The notes under the pieces: generated by a model
What the model was told of the DNA's origin: nothing
Databases searched by the model: none
Seen by the model: only the letters and a program-made list of their open reading frames with translations
Shown here: in pieces, positions 18,299 to 28,312 of the stretch
Layout of the letters: each line of letters starts with the position of its first letter
Numbering within the stretch: the first letter of the stretch is position 1
Made by a program: the position numbers and the translations under genes
Source: an uncultured Clostridia bacterium
Lineage (GTDB): Bacteria; Bacillota; Clostridia; Christensenellales; UBA3700
Direction: 5' to 3'
DNA length: 41,896 bases
Assembly (NCBI GenBank): GCA_947175555.1
Contig: CAMWNK010000009.1
Coordinates: forward strand, 1-41,896

Positions 18299-19729
18299 TT
18301 ATTTATTAAGCGATGCTCTTGCGGCAAGTATTCTGTCGTAACGCTCGTACAGCTCGTCCATCAAGTCTGTATCGTCCGGCAGATACGTAACGCCCGATGA
18401 CGGCAGAGCGTGCAGTCCCGTATCGATGTCGGGCAGATAGCCCAGCGTATACAGCTGGATAAGTATGTTGCCCAAGACGGTGGACTCGGAGTGTCCTATC
18501 GATATCTGCGTGTCGCATGCAGAGGCTATAAGCGAGCAAAGTTTGGCAGACTGCCCGCCTCCGCCTAAAATAGTGATTTTGCGTATGTCGCGGTTGCGGC
18601 TTAGCTTGTTAAAGTAGCGCCCTATCTTGAGCGCAAGCGACGCGTAAGCCGTGGCTATATAATCTCCCGCGCTCTCGGGCACAGGCTGATTGGTGCTTTC
18701 GCAGTACCCGTCTATTGCCTCAAGCATATCTAAGGGATTGTCGAATGCGGAGTCGGACACGTCTATGAGAGAAGGCAGCTTGTTGAAATTGCACTCCTCT
18801 TCCAACTGAGCAAAGCTATATTCCTCCCCTCTGCTCTTTAGCGCGCGGCGTATCTGTTGAGTAATCCACATGCCCGTGATATTGGTAAGATAAGTAACTT
18901 CGCCCAGCAAGCCGCGCTCGTTGGTATAATCGCTGTCGGATGTGTCTGTATGCGGCTGTCTTACCCCAAGGAGCGCCCATGTGCCCAGACTGAGGAATGC
19001 GTCCTTGCCGTCCACGCAAGCAGCGGCGGACGCCGTATCGTGGCAGCACACCGCGCATACGGGAATATTGCCTACGCCGAGGCGGAAAGATATGTCCTCG
19101 GTAACGTAGCCGTATACGCCGCAGTTGTTCATCACTTTAGGAAAAATCGAGCGGGGAAGTTTGAGGCTGTCTATCAACGGAAAGTTCCAGTCATAACCGT
19201 CGTCCCCGAGCAGTCCCGAGGTGGACGCTATAGATGTCTCGCAATGATATTCGCCCGTAAGATGATACGCTATTAAGTCGGGCACGAAAAGTACCTTGTC
19301 CGCCTTATCGAGCAAGCCCTTGCGCTTGTCGTCCATGAGCGAAAACATGGTATTGATACGCATGGGCTGTATTCCTGTGGCGGCGTATAGCGCGCACTTG
19401 TCCTTGTAGCTGTCGAAGATATCTTGCGCCCTTTCGTCGCGGTAGTGCCGCACGCGGTGAATTAGCTTGCCCTTGCTCAGCAGACCGTAGTCCACGCCCC
19501 AGCTGTCTATGCCTATGCTCTCTATGTCATAAGGGGCGGCAAGAGATATCGCCTTGTATACGTTGTCCATTATAAGGTCGAAATCCCAGCACAGTTCCCC
19601 CTCTATTTCGGAGGGATTATTGTCCCAGCGGAGTAACTCTTTATAAGTTATCGCCTTGCCGTCGTAGCTACCGAGCATTGCTCTTCCCGACGACGCGCCG
19701 AGGTCTATAGCCAAAGTATTTATATTCAT
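18299..19729 (-). CDS. FGGY-family deoxysugar kinase (rhamnulokinase/L-fuculokinase type)
   Basis: Phosphorylates L-fuculose (inferred from the adjacent isomerase) or L-rhamnulose with ATP. The N-terminal block AIDLGASSGRAMLGSYDG is the RhaB-type phosphate-binding motif. GIDSWGVDYGLL, the substrate loop HYRDERAQDIF, CCHDTASA, SLGTWALLGV and ILGGGGQSAKLCSLIA follow in family order. I start at the ATG at 19729 (476 aa): the upstream TTG at 19747 would run through the -10 box TATACT at 19738-19743. The gene has no SD. By similarity it is closest to rhamnulokinases, which often work on fuculose when beside fucI. Confidence 0.9.
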   Translation of the reverse strand: MNINTLAIDLGASSGRAMLGSYDGKAITYKELLRWDNNPSEIEGELCWDFDLIMDNVYKAISLAAPYDIESIGIDSWGVDYGLLSKGKLIHRVRHYRDERAQDIFDSYKDKCALYAATGIQPMRINTMFSLMDDKRKGLLDKADKVLFVPDLIAYHLTGEYHCETSIASTSGLLGDDGYDWNFPLIDSLKLPRSIFPKVMNNCGVYGYVTEDISFRLGVGNIPVCAVCCHDTASAAACVDGKDAFLSLGTWALLGVRQPHTDTSDSDYTNERGLLGEVTYLTNITGMWITQQIRRALKSRGEEYSFAQLEEECNFNKLPSLIDVSDSAFDNPLDMLEAIDGYCESTNQPVPESAGDYIATAYASLALKIGRYFNKLSRNRDIRKITILGGGGQSAKLCSLIASACDTQISIGHSESTVLGNILIQLYTLGYLPDIDTGLHALPSSGVTYLPDDTDLMDELYERYDRILAARASLNK

Positions 19730-19737
19730 ATTAATAT

Positions 19738-19743
19738 AGTATA
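19738..19743 (-). promoter_or_regulatory. -10 box of the kinase-fucI operon (leaderless candidate)
   Basis: TATACT on the minus strand lies 8 nt before the ATG at 19729, with no SD in between. A weak -35 (CTTGAT) is present at a 16-nt spacing. Confidence 0.5.
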
Positions 19744-19864
19744 ACAATCTTTAAGTTAAATCAAGAAGAAAAATAAAATTAAGGCAAACACAGCTATAGC
19801 GTTATCGCTTGCCTGTTCCAAAGAGCGCAAGATGGTAAAAACGGTAGATTTATCGGCTCGAATA

Positions 19865-19873
19865 TGATATAAT
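19865..19873 (+). promoter_or_regulatory. Extended -10 promoter of gyrB
   Basis: TGATATAAT at 19865-19873 is an extended -10 motif with a weak -35. It predicts a leader of about 70 nt to the GTG start at 19950. The alternating tract at 19889-19914 lies just downstream of the predicted transcription start. Confidence 0.65.
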
Positions 19874-19888
19874 GTATCTATTATATAT

Positions 19889-19914
19889 TGCGCGTACGCG
19901 CGTGCACGCGCGCA
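19889..19914. other. 26-nt alternating pyrimidine-purine tract (potential Z-DNA) in the gyrB leader
   Basis: Every step alternates pyrimidine and purine across 19889-19914, and nearly all are CG or CA/TG steps. A perfect 16-bp palindrome CGCGCGTGCACGCGCG sits at 19897-19912. In RNA the flanks ATTGCGCG/CGCGCAAT can also form a hairpin. Such tracts are known to flip to Z-DNA under negative supercoiling. Confidence 0.85.
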
Positions 19915-19946
19915 ATACCGCGAATAACGGCATAATAAGGAGGTAA

Positions 19947-21854
<1,908 letters not shown>

Positions 21855-21864
21855 GAGGTAAGAG

Positions 21865-24438
21865 ATGAAAGACGAAATCAAGAATAAAGCCGATATAGAA
21901 GAGATGCTCTCCAAGACCAACGTCGTAGACGTAGAGGTAGAGGGCGAGATAAAGAAATCGTTTATAGCCTACGCAATGGCGGTCAACGTATCGCGTGCAA
22001 TCCCCGACGTCCGCGACGGACTTAAGCCCGTGCACCGCAGGATACTGTTCGATATGTACAACGAGCTATCCCTTACCGCAGACAAGCCGTATCGTAAGTG
22101 CGCGCTGATAGTAGGAGACGTGCTCGGTAAATTCCACCCCCACGGCGACAGCTCCGTATACGATGCGCTCGTAAGATTGGCGCAGGACTTTTCCATACGT
22201 CTTACGCTCGTAGACGGACACGGTAACTTCGGTAGCGTGGACGGCGATCCGCCTGCTGCATACCGTTATACCGAGGCAAGGCTGAGCAAGGTGGCCAACG
22301 AAATGCTGCGCGATATCGAGAAGAAGACGGTAGACTTCTGCCCCAACTTCGACGACACGCGCGAGCAGCCGGTAGTCTTGCCCGCAAGATATCCCAATCT
22401 GCTCGTCAACGGCTCGGACGGTATAGCCGTAGGTATGGCGACGTCCATACCCCCGCATAACCTCGTAGAGGTCATTAACGGCACGATTGCGCTCATGGAC
22501 AATCCCGATATGGATATCGATGAACTCATCGAATATATCCCCGCTCCCGACTACCCTACGGGCGCGCTGATAATGGGACGCTCGGGCATCAAGAAGGCGT
22601 ATAGGACGGGTAAAGGCAACTGCATTATCCGCGCCAAGACGGAGATTGAAGAGAACGCAGGCGCAAAGAGCCGCATTATCATTTCCGAAATTCCTTATCA
22701 GGTGAATAAGGCTAAGCTCATCGAAAGCATAGCCGAACTCGTCAAGCAAAAGAGAGTGGAAGGCATAGCCGATATTCATGAGGAATCCGACCGCGAAGGC
22801 ATGAGGATAGTTGTGGACGTCAAGAAAGACGCCGCTCCTCAAGTGGTGCTCAATCTTCTGTTTAAGCACACGCAGTTGCAGATAAGCCACTCCATGATAA
22901 TGCTCGCTTTGGTAGACGGCACGCCCAAGGTGCTCAACCTCAAGGAAATGCTCGAGGCGTATATCGCGCACCAAAAGAGCGTCGTTACTCGCCGCACTCA
23001 GTACGACTTGAATAAGGCGCAGGAGCGCGAGCATATCATAGCGGGTATGGTAAAGGCGCTTGCCAATATAGACGAGGTAGTAGAGACGCTCAAGAAGTCC
23101 AAGGACAGGAACGACGCTATGGCTAACCTTATGGAAAGGTTCGAGCTGAGCGACAAGCAGGCGGCGGCTATCCTTGACATGAGATTGCAAAGACTCACAA
23201 GCCTTGAGGTGGAGAAGCTACAGGCAGAGCTGCTCGAGCTCGAGAAGATGATAGACGACTTCAAGGACATACTCGCAAAACCCGAGAGAGTCGTGGAAAT
23301 CATCAAGACGGAGATGCTCGAGATAAGAGACAAGTACGGCGATAAGAGACGCAGCGAGCTGTCTATCGACTACTCCGACCTTGACATCGAGGACCTCATC
23401 GAGCAGGAAGACATCGTCGTTACGGTAACGCACGGCGGATACATCAAGCGTATGCCCGTAGACGAGTATCGCGCTCAGCGTCGCGGCGGCATGGGTGTAA
23501 CCGCGCATAAGACCAAGGAAGAGGACTTTGTCGAAAACGTGCTTGCAACCAACACGCACGTGCCTGTGCTCTTCTTCAGCAATAGAGGTAAAGTATACCG
23601 CATTAAGGGATGGCAGATACCCGAGGCGGGCAAGAACAGCAAGGGACGCGCAATGGTAAATCTGCTCAACCTCGAGCCCGAAGAAAAGATCAACGCATAC
23701 GTACCTATGCCCGCAGACAGCAGCGGCTATCTGATGATGGCTACACGCGATGGACTTATAAAGAAGACCGCTGTAGAAGAATTTGCAAGAATTCAGAACA
23801 ACGGTAAGATAGCCATTACCCTAACCGACGGCGACGAACTCATAGGCGTTCAGCTTACAGGCGGCGAGGATGAGATATTGATGGCGTCCACAGGCGGCAA
23901 GTGCATAAGGTTCAGCGAGACGACGGTAAGAGCTACAGGCAGAACATCAATGGGCGTCAAGTCCATTAAGCTGGACAAGGGCGAGCGCGTAGTGGATATG
24001 ACTAAAGTCAGCGCAGGAGAAGAAGTATTCACTCTGACGGAGCGCGGCTACGGTAAGAGGACGGATATCGACGAGTACAGCTTGCAAGGCAGAGCCGGCA
24101 AGGGACTTAAGGCAGGTACGCTCACTGATAAGACCGGTAATATAGTCAACCTTAAGCTCATCAATCCCGAGACCGAGGATATCATAATAATAGCCGACAA
24201 CGGCATTATTATCCGCGTGCACGCAGACGAAATATCCAAGATAGGCAGAGCTACGCAGGGCGTAAGAGTAATGAAACTCAAAGACTCTCAGGCAAAGGTA
24301 GTAGCTTGTGCGGTAGTACCTCGCGCTGCGGACGAAGAGATGCCCGAAGATGGCGAGCAAGCGGCTGATGCTACAGTGCAAGAGGGAGAAACCGCGCAGG
24401 AGCAACCCGCTGCCCAAGATAGTGCTAAAGAAGAATAA
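21865..24438 (+). CDS. gyrA: DNA gyrase subunit A
   Basis: DNA-cutting and wrapping subunit of gyrase. The catalytic Tyr is Y135 in AAYRYTEARL. The quinolone region HPHGDSSVYD (91-100) keeps the Ser and Asp found in sensitive enzymes. The C-terminal wrapping domain has a GyrA-box-like QRRGGMG at 538-544, where the sixth position, usually Arg or Lys, is Met. The tail after about 815 is acidic and Ala/Glu-rich. It is 857 aa. AGAGGT precedes the ATG and a terminator follows. The box supports GyrA over ParC, as does linkage to gyrB. Confidence 0.97.
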   Translation: MKDEIKNKADIEEMLSKTNVVDVEVEGEIKKSFIAYAMAVNVSRAIPDVRDGLKPVHRRILFDMYNELSLTADKPYRKCALIVGDVLGKFHPHGDSSVYDALVRLAQDFSIRLTLVDGHGNFGSVDGDPPAAYRYTEARLSKVANEMLRDIEKKTVDFCPNFDDTREQPVVLPARYPNLLVNGSDGIAVGMATSIPPHNLVEVINGTIALMDNPDMDIDELIEYIPAPDYPTGALIMGRSGIKKAYRTGKGNCIIRAKTEIEENAGAKSRIIISEIPYQVNKAKLIESIAELVKQKRVEGIADIHEESDREGMRIVVDVKKDAAPQVVLNLLFKHTQLQISHSMIMLALVDGTPKVLNLKEMLEAYIAHQKSVVTRRTQYDLNKAQEREHIIAGMVKALANIDEVVETLKKSKDRNDAMANLMERFELSDKQAAAILDMRLQRLTSLEVEKLQAELLELEKMIDDFKDILAKPERVVEIIKTEMLEIRDKYGDKRRSELSIDYSDLDIEDLIEQEDIVVTVTHGGYIKRMPVDEYRAQRRGGMGVTAHKTKEEDFVENVLATNTHVPVLFFSNRGKVYRIKGWQIPEAGKNSKGRAMVNLLNLEPEEKINAYVPMPADSSGYLMMATRDGLIKKTAVEEFARIQNNGKIAITLTDGDELIGVQLTGGEDEILMASTGGKCIRFSETTVRATGRTSMGVKSIKLDKGERVVDMTKVSAGEEVFTLTERGYGKRTDIDEYSLQGRAGKGLKAGTLTDKTGNIVNLKLINPETEDIIIIADNGIIIRVHADEISKIGRATQGVRVMKLKDSQAKVVACAVVPRAADEEMPEDGEQAADATVQEGETAQEQPAAQDSAKEE

Positions 24439-24819
24439 GAAGGAATTACCTTAATAATTAAACCAAGGGGCGAGCGTTGTCTTGCCCCTTTTATAATAAG
24501 CGCGGCAGTTTTGCACGTTTTAATTATGTAGAATCGGCGGCAAAGCGCCGCAAAATATAATGGTATATAAATGCAATGTCTACAGCATTTGTTTTACATA
24601 ATCAACTTGAAAGAAAAATTTATACTTGATTATATCGAATGATTTTTACACGTTTAATAACTCCTGTTATATAACAACTGATATATATCGTTTCAACTTT
24701 ATTTGCGGCGGATAAAATGATTATCGGCATCTTAATTTGTGTGCAATTAAATTATGCGGGCTGAAAACTTATATTAAAATACGACGCATATTGCGAGATG
24801 AAAAAGTAATGGCAATACG
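24439..24819. other. Intergenic region between convergent gyrA and pnuC
   Basis: Contains the gyrA terminator (24465-24493) and a small hairpin around 24537-24550 (GGCGGCAAAGCGCC). The remaining roughly 270 nt are AT-rich with no gene, promoter or repeat that I can support. Confidence 0.55.
24465..24493 (+). terminator. Intrinsic terminator of gyrB-gyrA
   Basis: AAGGGGCGAG/CTTGCCCCTT (24465-24474, 24481-24490), a 10-bp stem with one G-U pair, followed by TTATAAT. Confidence 0.85.
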
Positions 24820-25527
24820 TTAGTTATCGCTCTTTTCCTTTAGCTGTCTTACTTTTAAGCGTCTCCAGTTGATAAAGCCGTATATGTCGTTGAGTAGAAA
24901 AGCCGCAAAGCATACTATCATGCACACGGCGTTGCTATCGCTTGCGGACTGTATCGACCACAGCACAAGCAACACGATGTCGTTGAGCGCGTAGGCTAAG
25001 GCGTAAAGCGGCGAACGCCGCATTGTAAGATAGACGGCGGCAAAACTGGTTGCGACGGACACAGTGCTCCATATTAGGCTCGCAGTGCCCATTGCACGCA
25101 GAACGAAATAGAATGCACTCGTTACGCCTGCCGTAAGCAGCAGACACAAGATGTAATCGATAGCTCTCAAGTTGTTAATCTCTACTTCTTGCCGCTTGCC
25201 TTTATGGGGATGGCGCAGCCAAGCTATGGCGGATATAATTGCCATAGGCGCGGTCATGCCGAGGTATGTAATCATTTCGCCGTAGTAATGCGCGTAGTAC
25301 GACACGACCGCATAGAGCGCGCCGAAAGCTATCGTAAATAGCTGCCCCATTACGTTGCCCTTAGATACGAGAATAAGCGCGCATGCGCCGATAAGAGATG
25401 CCGCTAAGGATATATAGTCCGTATTGCCGCACAAGAAAAACGAGAGCAAAATAGCCGCAACCGACGAGCCGAATATCAGATATTCGACTGCGGTAAATCC
25501 CTTAAAGAAGTCCTTTACAGCGCGCAT
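24820..25527 (-). CDS. pnuC: PnuC-family vitamin/nucleoside transporter
   Basis: Membrane facilitator for nicotinamide riboside, with uptake driven by phosphorylation inside the cell; relatives move thiamine, riboflavin or deoxynucleosides. At 235 aa with about seven helices it fits the family, and the C-terminal signature LLNDIYGFINWRRL matches the PnuC N-x-x-YG-x-x-x-W motif. The specific substrate is uncertain. The start has the SD TAGGAG. A terminator hairpin with six T lies only 12 nt before the start codon, so expression probably needs readthrough or antitermination (see 25539-25612). Confidence 0.85.
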   Translation of the reverse strand: MRAVKDFFKGFTAVEYLIFGSSVAAILLSFFLCGNTDYISLAASLIGACALILVSKGNVMGQLFTIAFGALYAVVSYYAHYYGEMITYLGMTAPMAIISAIAWLRHPHKGKRQEVEINNLRAIDYILCLLLTAGVTSAFYFVLRAMGTASLIWSTVSVATSFAAVYLTMRRSPLYALAYALNDIVLLVLWSIQSASDSNAVCMIVCFAAFLLNDIYGFINWRRLKVRQLKEKSDN

Positions 25528-25538
25528 ATTTCTCCTAC

Positions 25539-25612
25539 AAAAAAGGGGTACCCGCTCTTACGTCTGCTAAGACCTGACGACGCAAGCGAGTACCCGGTGG
25601 CACGTGATTATA
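25539..25612 (-). promoter_or_regulatory. Promoter plus terminator hairpin in the pnuC leader (attenuator candidate)
   Basis: On the minus strand: TATAAT at 25607-25612, then from about 25595 a hairpin of about 17 bp with a 2-nt bulge (outer arms GGGTAC/GTACCC, inner CGTC/GACG) and a T6 run at 25539-25544, then the SD and ATG. It may simply terminate the upstream protease gene, or act as an attenuator if the internal TATAAT is used. It matches no riboswitch consensus I know. Confidence 0.55.
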
Positions 25613-25650
25613 GCGTTATTATATATTAAACGAAATTTATTGTCAACGCA

Positions 25651-27090
25651 TCAATTTTTCAGAACAAAATATTGCGCTTCTGCTGTGATATCGACAGTTA
25701 CGTTCTCTCCCCCGCGCTCAACGGTTAGTATAACTTTATCGCCTGCTCTGACGTTGAGCAGTGCGTCGATAAGGGAGAACGTGCGGTTGATTTCCACAAC
25801 GTTGCCGTGAGCGGATACGCTGAGCAGAATATCGCCTTGAGCAAGTTTGCCGTCTGCCGCGCTCGATGCCGTAACTTCCTTAACCGTAACGACTTCCTTA
25901 ATCGATACAGATAGCGAGCTCTCGTCATATACAGCCTTTGAATCGGCAATGGCAACGCCTATGCCGAGGCGGAACACCGAGGGCGCAGTATTGCTCTCGC
26001 CGTCGCAGTTGTCTATGATGTTGTCGGCAACGCCCACTGCAATATTGCTGGGTATAGCGTAGCCGATATTTTCAATAGTGTCGGAGCTGTATTTAGCATT
26101 GACTATTCCTATGAGCTTGCCCGAGTAATCGAACAGTCCGCCGCCGCTGTTGCCCGAGTTGATGGCTGCGTCTACGCGCATTACGCGGTAAGATTGCGAT
26201 ATGCCGCTATCGCTTATAGTTATTGTTTCGCTGTCAACGGACAATACTCCCTCTGTTACCGATATTCCTCCGCCTGCCGCGTTTCCTATGGCGTTGACGC
26301 GTTCGCCTACGGCGATATCTTCGGAGTCGCGCACGCTGACTGCCACGCAATCGCTATCGCGCAGTACGTCGCTGTTATCTATCTTGAGCACTGCAATGTC
26401 GTACGTCGACGAGCTGCCGATATATGTGGCGGAGATTGCATCGTCCGAGTACTCCTTTCCGTAAAGATAAACTTTAATGTTAGTGCTGATGCCGTTAACT
26501 TCGTCCGCCGCGGAATAATATATCACGTGATGATTGGTGATTATATACGCGCTGCCCGCCGCCTTGTCGATTCTATAAATCACTCCCGAGCCGCCGGAAG
26601 TTGCTACCTTGGTCTGTTGTCCGAAATATCCCGACGTCGTAACATGAAACTCTGCCGAAATGCTGACAGACGACACAAGTCCTTTAGAGACGCCGTAGCA
26701 TTCTTCTTTAATATCCGTATTGAGGTATTCCTTCAAAAAAGTAAGGAAATCGCCTTGATATCCGTTATTGACGGCGGCATCGTAGACTTCTTCGATACTC
26801 AGCGTTGCTCCGTCCCTGCCGTTGCGGCCGTTGAGGGACGCCAACCACTCATTGAGCGTGCCGTCATATCCTTGACTTACCGCAAGCCTATATGCCGAAA
26901 GTCCGTCCTCGCCCGACATGCCGTTGAGACTGTCGAGCCAATCGGAAAGCGTGCCCTCAAAGCCTTCTTGCACGGCAAGCTCGTAAGCGGACAATCCGTC
27001 CTCGCCAGACTTATTGCAGGCGCACAGGCATATAGCCATGGTAGCAATGACGGCGATAATAACCAGAATATACAGACCTTTCTTTTTCAT
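25651..27090 (-). CDS. HtrA/DegP-like serine protease lipoprotein with N-terminal repeats
   Basis: Exported, membrane-anchored quality-control type protease (479 aa). The signal ends in CLCAC with lipidated C25. Residues about 28-125 hold three repeats of a 30-35 residue unit (DGLSAYELAVQEGFEGTLSD WLDSLNG type), a repeat found in Firmicute surface and phage fibre proteins. The trypsin-like domain has H188 (TNHHV), D231 (TYDIAVLKI) and S315 (NSGNSGGGLFD). The last 110 residues fit a PDZ domain (AADGKLAQGDILLSV). GGTGG lies 7 nt before the ATG. The repeats may bind wall material or partners; that is a guess. Confidence 0.9.
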   Translation of the reverse strand: MKKKGLYILVIIAVIATMAICLCACNKSGEDGLSAYELAVQEGFEGTLSDWLDSLNGMSGEDGLSAYRLAVSQGYDGTLNEWLASLNGRNGRDGATLSIEEVYDAAVNNGYQGDFLTFLKEYLNTDIKEECYGVSKGLVSSVSISAEFHVTTSGYFGQQTKVATSGGSGVIYRIDKAAGSAYIITNHHVIYYSAADEVNGISTNIKVYLYGKEYSDDAISATYIGSSSTYDIAVLKIDNSDVLRDSDCVAVSVRDSEDIAVGERVNAIGNAAGGGISVTEGVLSVDSETITISDSGISQSYRVMRVDAAINSGNSGGGLFDYSGKLIGIVNAKYSSDTIENIGYAIPSNIAVGVADNIIDNCDGESNTAPSVFRLGIGVAIADSKAVYDESSLSVSIKEVVTVKEVTASSAADGKLAQGDILLSVSAHGNVVEINRTFSLIDALLNVRAGDKVILTVERGGENVTVDITAEAQYFVLKN

Positions 27091-27550
27091 AATCGTTCCA
27101 CCGACTAAAGATATTATTAGTTAAATTATAATATATAATCTGCATAAGCGAGTTCAAAATCAGGTAAAATTTGCCTTAAAATCATGTATAATCGCTCAAA
27201 ATGAGTAAAAATCCGTATTAGTAATTGTCATATCTAAAATATATAGTCAGTGATGCGTTTTCCTTGGTTTTATCGGATAGGCGTGCAGTAAGATATATAT
27301 TTTATCTTCTTAACTTTCGAATAAACAAAACAAGCTGCTTGAATAAGAGATTAAGGCGCTTTAAGGTGAGAAATTCTTGGAGAATGAGGATAAAGCGCGA
27401 GCTCACCGCTTTTGCGTCAAACGGCAGGAATCACAATGTTGATTGAGATTTTATCCGAGAAAGCAATCTAAGTGGGCGGCTTGGTTACTCATAGCAAAAT
27501 CACTTTATGATTAAGCGTATTAATCGGATTTCAATTTGCCGAGTGAACGC
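27091..27550. other. Intergenic region between the protease and XRE genes
   Basis: Starts AT-rich upstream of the protease start. I see no convincing gene: the small ORFs here lack an SD and look random. A 15-mer AAAACAAGCTGCTTG at 27327-27341 also occurs at 12318-12332, which may be chance. A structured RNA cannot be excluded. Confidence 0.4.
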
Positions 27551-27862
27551 TCAGCACTCTTCCCAATGCTTGATAATGCTTATTATCCTGCGTCTGTCAT
27601 GACCGTCGAGATTATTGAGAAAGTCGTCGATTTCCGCTCGGCGGATATTGCGCCTTTCTTCATAATCGTTATATCCGCACAGATAAGATACAGGGACTTC
27701 GAGGAAGTTGCTTATCTTTTTCAGCGTGTTTCCGTCGGGAGTGCATTGTCCCGATTCCCATTTAGACAATGCGCTTTGAGATACATTTGCAAGCGCGACT
27801 ATGTCGGGCTGAGAGTAACCGAGTGCGCGGCGATATTCGTAAAGCGGATTAGTGAATTTCAT
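27551..27862 (-). CDS. XRE-family helix-turn-helix regulator
   Basis: DNA-binding regulator of 103 aa. The Cro/C1 HTH occupies about 5-60 (LYEYRRALGYSQPDIVALAN, VSQSALSKWESG, LKKISNFLEVPVSYLCG). A charged helical tail (EERRNIRRAEIDDFL...) may dimerise. I start at the ATG at 27862; the longer version would run through a good promoter (TATAAT 27870-27875, TTGTAT 27893-27898). With 7 nt between -10 and ATG and no SD, the mRNA is probably leaderless. TTTTGAA half-sites upstream look like its own operators. It is divergent from dnaA, which lies 450 bp away. Confidence 0.9.
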   Translation of the reverse strand: MKFTNPLYEYRRALGYSQPDIVALANVSQSALSKWESGQCTPDGNTLKKISNFLEVPVSYLCGYNDYEERRNIRRAEIDDFLNNLDGHDRRRIISIIKHWEEC

Positions 27863-27869
27863 TGATTTA

Positions 27870-27898
27870 ATTATAGCAAAAATGGGGCTAAAATACAA
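27870..27898 (-). promoter_or_regulatory. Promoter of the XRE gene
   Basis: On the minus strand: TTGTAT (27893-27898), a 17-nt spacer, then TGC-TATAAT with the -10 at 27870-27875 (perfect extended -10). The ATG follows after 7 nt. Confidence 0.75.
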
Positions 27899-27900
27899 GC

Positions 27901-27938
27901 AATTTTGAAAATTAATTTTGAATTTTATTCAAAATTAA
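27901..27938. promoter_or_regulatory. Putative XRE operator cluster
   Basis: A perfect 12-bp inverted repeat TTAATTTTGAAT/ATTCAAAATTAA (27912-27923, 27927-27938) and an extra half-site TTTTGAA at 27903-27909, directly behind the -35 of the XRE promoter. Confidence 0.55.
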
Positions 27939-28112
27939 AAATTTATAAATACTTATAATATTTATATATAAAATGGGATTATTGACTTGACGCTACGCCG
28001 AGTAGTTTGCGTGAGCGCGCTCAGTAAAAGTGCTTTAGCTTTGTTGTCGTATACTATTACAAGCAATCAATCGGCGCAGCATGTTATGGGTAGAATCAAA
28101 GGACACGCCACG

Positions 28113-28164
28113 CAATGCTCCGCTCGATGTACAGCAATGCTACTGCGAGCAAGTCAACAATGCT
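28113..28164 (+). repeat. Three CAATGCT direct repeats upstream of dnaA
   Basis: CAATGCT at 28113-28119, 28135-28141 and 28158-28164, spaced 22 and 23 bp, about two helical turns. The role is unknown. Confidence 0.5.
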
Positions 28165-28275
28165 TTGGATTAAAGCAGACCGATTAAGGTATAGCTATTG
28201 CAGTAGATTATCCTTAAATAGCGGCAAGATAAAATTTATAGCAAATAAATGGCAGCGATTGTGGTGGAATTATGG

Positions 28276-28304
28276 TTGAAATTTATTCGATTATCTCTTA
28301 TAAT
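28276..28304 (+). promoter_or_regulatory. Sigma-A-type promoter of dnaA
   Basis: TTGAAA (28276-28281), a 17-nt spacer, then perfect TATAAT (28299-28304). The ATG is 8 nt downstream. The AAGGAG between them is only 1 nt from the ATG, too close to work as an SD, so the mRNA is probably leaderless. Confidence 0.8.
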
Positions 28305-28312
28305 TAAGGAGT

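Larger units (their letters stand above)
27863..28312. other. Divergent regulatory region between the XRE gene and dnaA
   Basis: Holds the XRE promoter and palindromes (27870-27938), three CAATGCT direct repeats (28113, 28135, 28158), one weak DnaA-box-like site TTATCCTTA near 28208, and the dnaA promoter (28276-28304). No perfect DnaA box and no supported gene is present. Confidence 0.6.

Noticed and set aside
25539..25600. NAD+-II (pnuC-type), TPP or preQ1 riboswitch
   Set aside because: None of the conserved loops I know for these classes are present; only a terminator hairpin can be supported.
25585..25612. T-box-like CGGTGGCACG on the plus strand
   Set aside because: No plus-strand gene follows and the T-box consensus is incomplete. 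The sequence is the complement of the pnuC leader.
27225..27446. 73-aa ORF in the protease-XRE gap
   Set aside because: No SD and no recognisable pattern.
27987..28187. 66-aa ORF upstream of dnaA
   Set aside because: No SD, random-looking composition, and it overlaps the CAATGCT repeats.
28204..28216. DnaA box upstream of dnaA (TTATCCTTA)
   Set aside because: Two mismatches and a single copy; too weak to call an origin there.
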